NCBI GenBank assembly: GCA_037447655.1
Contig: JBBHKE010002332.1
Coordinates: 81,146 to 102,751, forward strand
DNA length: 21,606 bases
Direction of reading: 5' to 3'
Source: Zygnema cylindricum
Lineage: Eukaryota; Streptophyta; Zygnematophyceae; Zygnematales; Zygnemataceae
The first letter of the stretch is position 1, and each line of letters opens with the position of its first letter. The position numbers were made by a program, and so were the translations under genes. Under the pieces are notes generated by a model. The model was not told the origin of the DNA, made no database searches, and worked only from the letters and a program-made list of their open reading frames with translations. Of this stretch, positions 9,090 to 16,600 are shown piece by piece.

Positions 9090-10055
9090 CTACAAGCGAC
9101 GTACAAGCGACGTCATTTTTAAACTCAACGGCGTGTCGATGACAGTTCCAAAGTCGTACTTACGGGAAACATAACTGATCACGCGTCACACGATCGCCGG
9201 AGTCGCGCTAACATGTAATTGCGTAAATATTTTCCGGCACACGCGGATGTCACAAAAACGCGACGGCGTACGATTTGACCAATTTCGTACATGCACATAT
9301 TTTAGTGTGAAGATATTATGCTCCGACAATTATTACAAAACAGTTTACGAATTAGAGTTAATGATAAATTAGTATAAACTTTTTTTTACAAAAAAACGAA
9401 ATTCCCAATTAGCGTAAATGACGCTAATTGTTTCATTACGCTATCTATTTTATTACGGTAATAGCGATTCACGGAGTACATGTCGAACTCTTGAACTGGA
9501 AATAATGATGATGCACGTAAGAAGCCGCTTCTGTCGTATCAAATCTTTAGGCACTTCTTACGCGCGCGCGTGCATCTATCCAGTCAGAACTACTTTCTCC
9601 TCCAATTAGCCAATCAAAAGCGCTTCGTAAACATTGGCTCTACCTTTCCCTGTTTTACCTCCACCGGTTACAATATTATTCACCACTCACTCTTCATTCG
9701 TCTATTTTACGTCACAATAGCGTCATTTGTACTTTTCATTTGTCGGCAATCTCCCAGGTTTTCGTACACTCGTCAATGCTACTAGCCAATCAGAGAACTG
9801 TGGAATATTTTCGTTGTCGGTGGTACTAAGCCTGTACGGACTTACAATATTTAATTCAGCCGTAGATCTGTATCGTATGGCTCCCAAATACTCTTCGCGG
9901 CAGCTCATTGGTACAAACTGACGAGCCAGCCGCGAGTCCGACGTGTCATACATTACGGATACCGTACTGTCGAGCGATTAAATGATGTACTTTTTGCACT
10001 CGTGACTGTCGCCTTTGACACCTGTACTTTTTGTACAGCGTCCACTAGGGAGTCG
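9090..10055. other. Gene-free interval upstream of the transporter gene
   Basis: No gene is supported. Notable items are a short direct repeat 'acaagcgacgt' (about 9093-9113), an inverted repeat with 10-bp arms at 9406-9430, and several gtacgg/ccgtac words (9832-9838, 9961-9966). It may include distal promoter sequence for the transporter. Confidence 0.4.
9406..9430. repeat. Inverted repeat, 10-bp arms, 5-base loop
   Basis: Arms caattagcgt and acgctaattg are perfectly complementary around the loop aaatg. No flanking gene end makes it a terminator candidate; function unknown. Confidence 0.85.
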
Positions 10056-10059
10056 TGAC

Positions 10060-10508
10060 GGGAGCGAAGGAAGGAAAGGAAAGGGAAAGAAAGGAGTGGA
10101 AAGGGAAAGGGAAAAAGAAAAGGAAAAGGAAAAGGAGGGAAAGGAAAAGGTAGGAAAGGTGTAGTTTTTTGTCGTCTTCCAAAGAAGCCACGAGAGAGAG
10201 GGGAAGAGAGTAGAGAGAGAGAGGGGAGAGAGAGAGGGGAGAGAGAGAAAGGGAGAGAGAAAGGGAGAGAGAGAAAGAGAAAGAGAGAGAGAGAGGGAGA
10301 TATATAAATAGAGAAAGAGAGAGAGAAAGAGAAAGAGGGAGAAGGAGAGAAAGATAGGAGGGAGAGAGAAAGAAAGAGAGAGGGTGAAAGAGAGAGAGAG
10401 AGAAAGAGATGAGTGATGGAGTTAAGTGAGTGAGAAAGATCGGCAGAGACAGGAAGAGAGAGAGTGAGAGAGAACGAAATAGAGAAACAAGAAAGAAGGA
10501 GAGAGAGA

Positions 10509-10558
<50 letters not shown>

Positions 10559-10590
10559 AAAGGGCTAGAGAGTGGCAAAAGGGGAGGAGA
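10060..10590. repeat. Long GA-rich microsatellite directly upstream of the transporter start codon
   Basis: About 500 bp of purine-rich plus-strand sequence, first aagga/gaaag words and then long gagaga runs (best near 10500-10555). It ends about ten bases before the ATG at 10601, so it occupies the expected promoter and 5' leader. GA/CT arrays can act as core-promoter or factor-binding elements in plants; here that is only inference. Confidence 0.85.
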
Positions 10591-10600
10591 GAGATAAACT

Positions 10601-13600
10601 ATGTGTCAAGCGCCCATAACCAGACGTCACTCAGCCGGCGCTTTGGACGCAATGGATGACGTCATCAAGCCCGGTTCTAGCGAGAAAAAACCCAAAAAGG
10701 ATGAAAATTCCGAGAAGCTTCCCACCATGGTCCTTATCGCCCTCACTCTCACCTTTGCTAGTGTTTCCATCGACGAAACCGTCCTCTTCCCCTTTGTACC
10801 CAGTCAAGTGGCGAGTTTTGGTGTCACTGCGACAGAATCTGAGCTAGGGTGAGATTAACAATTCCCCCTCAAATAAGATTAAAAAACAAAGAAACTAAAG
10901 AGCTTTTAATTCCTCTCCAGTCATTCAAATTGGGGGACAAAATGAGGTCATGTTTTTTTTTTTTTGTTTTGGGGAGGGGAGGGAAGGGAGGGTATGTGTT
11001 TATTTATTTCCAATCATCTTCAAGACATCAACCAAAATAGCGTGGATTTTTTTTTTGAGGATTCTGATATTGGGTGAAAAAAAGAAAAAAGGAATTTGAT
11101 CAAGGTTCTTTGAATTCTTCCTCTATTAGTCCAATTAATTGGGTACAAAATGGGGATTATGCTCTCTTTATTTACCCTTTTTTCTTTTTTTTTGCCAATA
11201 ACTAATCACAATTAGTGTGGATTTGTGGCAGTTACTACGCTGGATTAATCGGGAGTGCCTATTATGTCGGAACTCTTGTCTCCTCCTCGGGATGGGGGTA
11301 AGGATTTTTATTTTATTAGTTTTATATTACTTTTTTTAATCGTTTGTTTATTTATTTATCTGGTTAATTGAACATTACGCACCCATTTGCATCCTTTCCA
11401 ATTCAAAAACTATCTGAAAATTTTATTTCTTCTTCCTCCTCCTACGTCCGATGTCCCCCGTCATTTATTTCTTTTTCCTCTTTTTTTTTCTTCTTTAACT
11501 CCTTTTCCCCTTACTTTTTTTTCCACGTAACTGTTTTTCCCTTCTTTAACCCTCCCTTTCCCCTTCCCTCCCCTTCCTTCCCCGACTCCTTTTTAATTTA
11601 TGTGGTTTTGTAGACTCCTCTCGGACCGCATCGGGCGCAAACCGGTATTAGTGATGGGCATTATGAGCAATGTACTTTGGTCCACAGTGTACGGATTCAG
11701 TGGGAATCTGTGGCAGGCCGTACTGTTCCGATTCTGTAATGGATTCTTTGGGGGACTCTATCCTGTGGGAAAAACGTACGGATTTTTCGGCAATTTTTTT
11801 ACTCTCGATTTTTTTTTGTTTTTATTTTTTGATTTTGTTTTTGTTTTTTTTTTTTTTTGTTTTTTTTTTGTTTTTGTTTTTTTTTTTTTTTTTGTTTGTT
11901 TGTACTTTTTCGATTTTGTCAATGGTTTTTTGGAGGAATCTATCGTGTGGGAAAAACGTACGGATTTGTTTTGTTTTTTTTTTTGTGTTTTGTTGTTCGT
12001 ATTATTCTGATTCTGTAGAGATTCTTTTGATGACTCTACAGTATTCTATGGAAAAAGCAAGAGGGATTTTTTAATTTTCCCCTTCTTGTCTTTCTTGTTC
12101 TTTTGTTTTGTTTCTTTTTTTTGTTTTGTTTTGTTTTGCTTTTGATTTTTTTCTTTTTTGATTTCTCAAAAAGAAAATCGTGCGGATGTGAGATTAGAGA
12201 GGGATCGGGAGAGAAAAAGTCCAAAAGGTGTTTGAGATGAAAAATGAATTAGATATAACTACAAAAAATGTTTTTCTTTTTTAGTGGGTACAAAAAAGTT
12301 TTGTTAACAAAAGGGGTTTGAGATGAAAGATGAATTAGAGATAATTATTTAAGACTTTTTATGCTTTTTTTATGAATGGGTACAAATTGTTTTTAAAAAA
12401 AGGGTATTTTGGGAAATCGCAGGACGGTGGCCGAGATGAGCAAATCAGGAAGCCAGGAAGGCGTGTAAGTGGGGGTGAGAGGGGGAGAGAGAGGCATGGG
12501 GGAGGAGGGAGAGGGGAGGAGGGAGAGGAGGGAGGGGAATGAGTGAGGGGGAAAGAGAGAGATGGGTTGAAGGGCAGGGGGGGAGGGGAGGGGGGGGTGG
12601 AAGAGATTGGGGGAGGGGGAGGAGAAAAGGAAGGATTAAAAAGTTAAACTTTCATAGAAAAAATTGAAGTTTGAACATTAACACTTTAACCTTAATATTA
12701 ACAATTTTTTTTTGTCTGCATGCAGATATTATGTTGTGGGACTTGGATGGGCTCTCGGATTCCTATTTGGTGAGACCTTCCCCCTCTTTCTTTTTTTCCT
12801 TTATTATTATTTTTATTATAATTATTGTTTTTGTTCTTGTTCTTGTTATTGTTATTATTGTTGTTGTTATTGTTACTATTTTTTTTTCTATATACAATTT
12901 ACTCTCTTGACTAAATTTTTTCTTCCAATGTGACCAAATTTTGGTTCACTTTTCCCATTTTCTTTTAATTTTCAAACTTCACATTTTTGTTTCCCTCCGA
13001 TGTCTTTCAAATTTTACATTTATTACGAACATTGAACTTCTTTCTCCTTTCTTACTTTTTCTCTCCCTTTTTCTCTCTCTCCTTCTTTCTCTCTCTCCCT
13101 TTTCCTCTCCCTCCTCCTTCCTCTCCCTCCCTTTCCCTCTTGCTCCCCTCCCCTCCTCCTCCCTTTCCCTCTCCCTCCCCTCCCCTCCTCCCTTCCCCTC
13201 CCCCTACCCTCCCGTCTCCCACCCTCTCCTTCCCCCCTCCTCCTTCCTCTCAGGCCCCGCCATTGGCGGATTCTTCAGCGAACCTTCCATGAAGTATCCC
13301 GCCCTTTTTCCCGAGGAGAGCTTTTTCGACCGGTACCCCTTTGCTCTCCCTTGCATAATAGTGGCGATAATTGCCGTTATCAACCTTATTTTTGTGTACC
13401 GCTATGTTCCCGAAACTCTCGGAAGAGCCAAAATCGATCCCGAGAATTTGGAGTCGGAGATGCAAAGGACAAAAAACGAGTGTGACGTGACGGCCGCGAC
13501 GAACGCGACGAGTTACGCGACGGTCGACGTATGGAAGCTAGAGACGGGGACACCTGGCGAGGTGACAGCTGGCAGTAAAGGAAGCAAGGTGGAGGACAGG

Positions 13601-16600
13601 ACGACATCTGGCGCAGATCTGTTGGAGGGGAAAGGGGAAGGGGGAGAGTTAGGGGAAGGGGATCCCGGATGGTTCCGAGCATTCTTTTTCGAGAGAGAGA
13701 CAGGTGAGAGTACATGGTTTTTTAACGTATTTTGTACGTCCGTACATGTGTGTACTTCTTAGGTGCGTGTATTATTGTAATGTTCCACACTACACCTTGT
13801 ATGGCTATTAGCGTTAAAGTTTTTTTTGCCCGCTTAAAACATCTTTTCTCCGCACACGCTTGTCGGATTATGGATCAAACTGTTGCGATTGAAAGCAAAG
13901 ATTCTCATCTTCCGATTGGCGGTCTCCATGTGAAAATCGGACAAGTGTGTACGGAGAAAAGATGTTTTAAGCGGCAAAAAAATTACTAACACTTATAGCG
14001 ATACACAGTGTACTTCTGATGCATTTTTCTGTAATGCCCTCACTTTAATAGAAAGCACATAAATTTACAAGGGTCATATTGGCGCACATGAATTTCCGTG
14101 CAAAATGTAACTCTCCAATTCAATCTAGTTACTAATCAACACTAATTTATGTTATGATGTACTTTAAAATTCAAAGTGAAATCTTTGTCAAACACATATC
14201 TTCCAGTGAAGGTCTTTCGGTGGTAATGTGGGTCTTTCTAAACTTTGCGATAGCTTAAGATTGAAAATTAAGTATAAATCTAGTAGAAAAGTATTGACCA
14301 TAACGACATTTTTTGTCCTTTGTGAGTATTGGCAGTTATCCTCTCCGTAATGTACGCAATTATGGGCTTTACCGTAACATCTTACACAGAGGTAAAAAAA
14401 AAACTTCTGAACTCATTTTCAGCCCATATTTCCATATTTTCTATTTCTCTTTTTCAACTCTTTCAGCAGCTTTTTAGAAATATTTACAAAAAATAAGAAC
14501 ATTCGGTTGACTCGCGGAAAACTCAGGCTAAGTTATGCTCCTAACAACTGAATCTAAATTGAATAATTTTTCTGTTATTGCTTTTTCTGACCGAATCTGA
14601 AATGAACGTTTGTCTTTTTTAATTTCCTGACCGAATATAAAAATACATGTTTTTTTTGCAGGTTTTTGCTCTCTGGGGTTTAACTGATTGGGATCTTGGA
14701 GGTCTTGGTTTTGATACAACCACAGTCGGTCTCATTCAAGCTGCCGCTGGACCTCTTTTGGTAACCCTTTCTCACCTCTCTCCCCATTTGCCCGTCTCCT
14801 CTCCCTCCCTCTCCCCTCTCTCTTCCCCTCTTTCCCTTTCGCTTCCCTCTCTCCCTCTCTCTTCCCCTCTCTCCCTCCCTCTCCCTCTCCCTCTCACCCA
14901 CCTCCATCCGACGCACTGTTTCCGAAAGCTCGAGTCCTCGAGCCCCAAACCCCTTCTGAACGGCCCCTCGTAGGTCCAATTTTCCGATTTCTTGCCCTAA
15001 TTGTGCCTTTTCTAATTCCCCGTATCGTTGTTTATGGGGTTCAAATGGGTCAAAAATCGACCTTAAAACTTGCGCCAGCTCAGCAATTGTGGTCCCAGCA
15101 TCGGCCAATAGGTGTTGAATATTTCGGGCAAAAGCTCCGGTCATGGTATGGAGAGTAATAAGGGTACCAAGACGAGTGGTCGGAGAGGTAGTAGACGTTA
15201 TGCCATTATCACTTCCTGTTGATTATGGGGAAAACACGGTTTTTATTTAGATGGGATATTAATTATTTATATGGGAAATCGACATTTTGGAAAGGTTTGG
15301 GCAATTAGCGTACCGAGACGAGTGGTCTGAGAGGAAATAGATGTTGTGCCATTATCACTTCCTGTTGGTTTATGGGGAAAAAGTTACGGTTTTCATTTTA
15401 TATGGGATGTTAATAACATATCTGTCTACGTTATCCCGGTAGTGCTTCCGGTTAGTTATAGTGAAAACACGGTTTTACTTGTATGGGGAAAACATGGCTT
15501 TATTTGTACAAAAAAACACGTTTTTCTTTTGTGTTTAATTCTGAATCAGTTTGGACAAATAAGAGAGATAAGCGGGACGAGGGATAAGAGGGACGAGAGG
15601 GACAAGTGATTGCTGTGAGGCATAAGCTTCCTGCATTGTGCAAAAAATATGGACAGACATATAAACTCTTGAACGAGAGAGAGTAAAAAAAAAACTTCTG
15701 AACTCATTTTCAGCCCATATTTCCATATTTTCTATTTCTCTTTTTCAACTCTTTCAGCAGCTTTTTAGAAATATTTACAAAAAATAAGAACATTCGGTTG
15801 ACTCGCGGAAAACTCAGGCTAAGTTATGCTCCTAACAACTGAATCTAAATTGAATAATTTTTCTGTTATTGCTTTTTCTGACCGAATCTGAAATGAACGT
15901 TTGTCTTTTTTAATTTCCTGACCGAATATAAAAATACATGTTTTTTTTTTGCAGGTTTTTGCTCTCTGGGGTTTAACTGATTGGGATCTTGGAGGTCTTG
16001 GTTTTGATACAACCACAGTCGGTCTCATTCAAGCTGCCGCTGGACCTCTTTTGGTAACCCTTTCTCACCTCTCTCCCCATTTGCCCGTCTCCTCTCCCTC
16101 CCTCTCCCCTCTCTCTTCCCCTCTTTCCCTTTCGCTTCCCTCTCTCCCTCTCTCTTCCCCTCTCTCCCTCCCTCTCCCTCTCACTCCCTCTCTTTTCCCC
16201 TCTCCCTCTCTCTTCTTCTCTCTCCATCTCTCTCCCTCTCCCTCTCCCTCTCTCTTCCCCTCTCCCCCTCTCTCGTCCCCTCTCTCTTCCTCTCCTCTTT
16301 CCCCCTCTCCCCCTCTCTCTTCCCCTCCCTCCCTCTTCCTCTCCCTCTCTCTTCCCCTCTCTCCCTCCCTCTCCCTCTCCCTCTCTCTTCCCCTCTCTCA
16401 CTCTCTCTTCCCTTCTCTCCCTCCCTCTCCCTCTCTCTCCAAAACCTATATACTCTCATCCTACAGCCATGCCCATCTTCTTTCAACCATATCCTAATTT
16501 TTAGGTTTCTCTGCCCTGTACCTGAACAGATTCCGTACCAGCTGTACTTGTATGCCCCTTTTGCGAACTCCATCGGGCCTCTCACGACGCTGCGCGTGGC

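Noticed and set aside
10045-10578. 177-aa minus-strand open frame upstream of the transporter
   Set aside because: Translation of the GA microsatellite; no coding signal.
12671-12910. Hydrophobic open frame around exon 5
   Set aside because: Only the 44-nt exon 5 (12726-12769, in the other frame) fits the transporter; the rest is a TTA/TTG tract.
16505-16529. Exon 9 beginning right after ttttttag at 16504
   Set aside because: The phase-0 reading from exon 8 would meet a TGA within seven codons. The cag at 16527-16529 gives phase 0 and a natural TM8 sequence.
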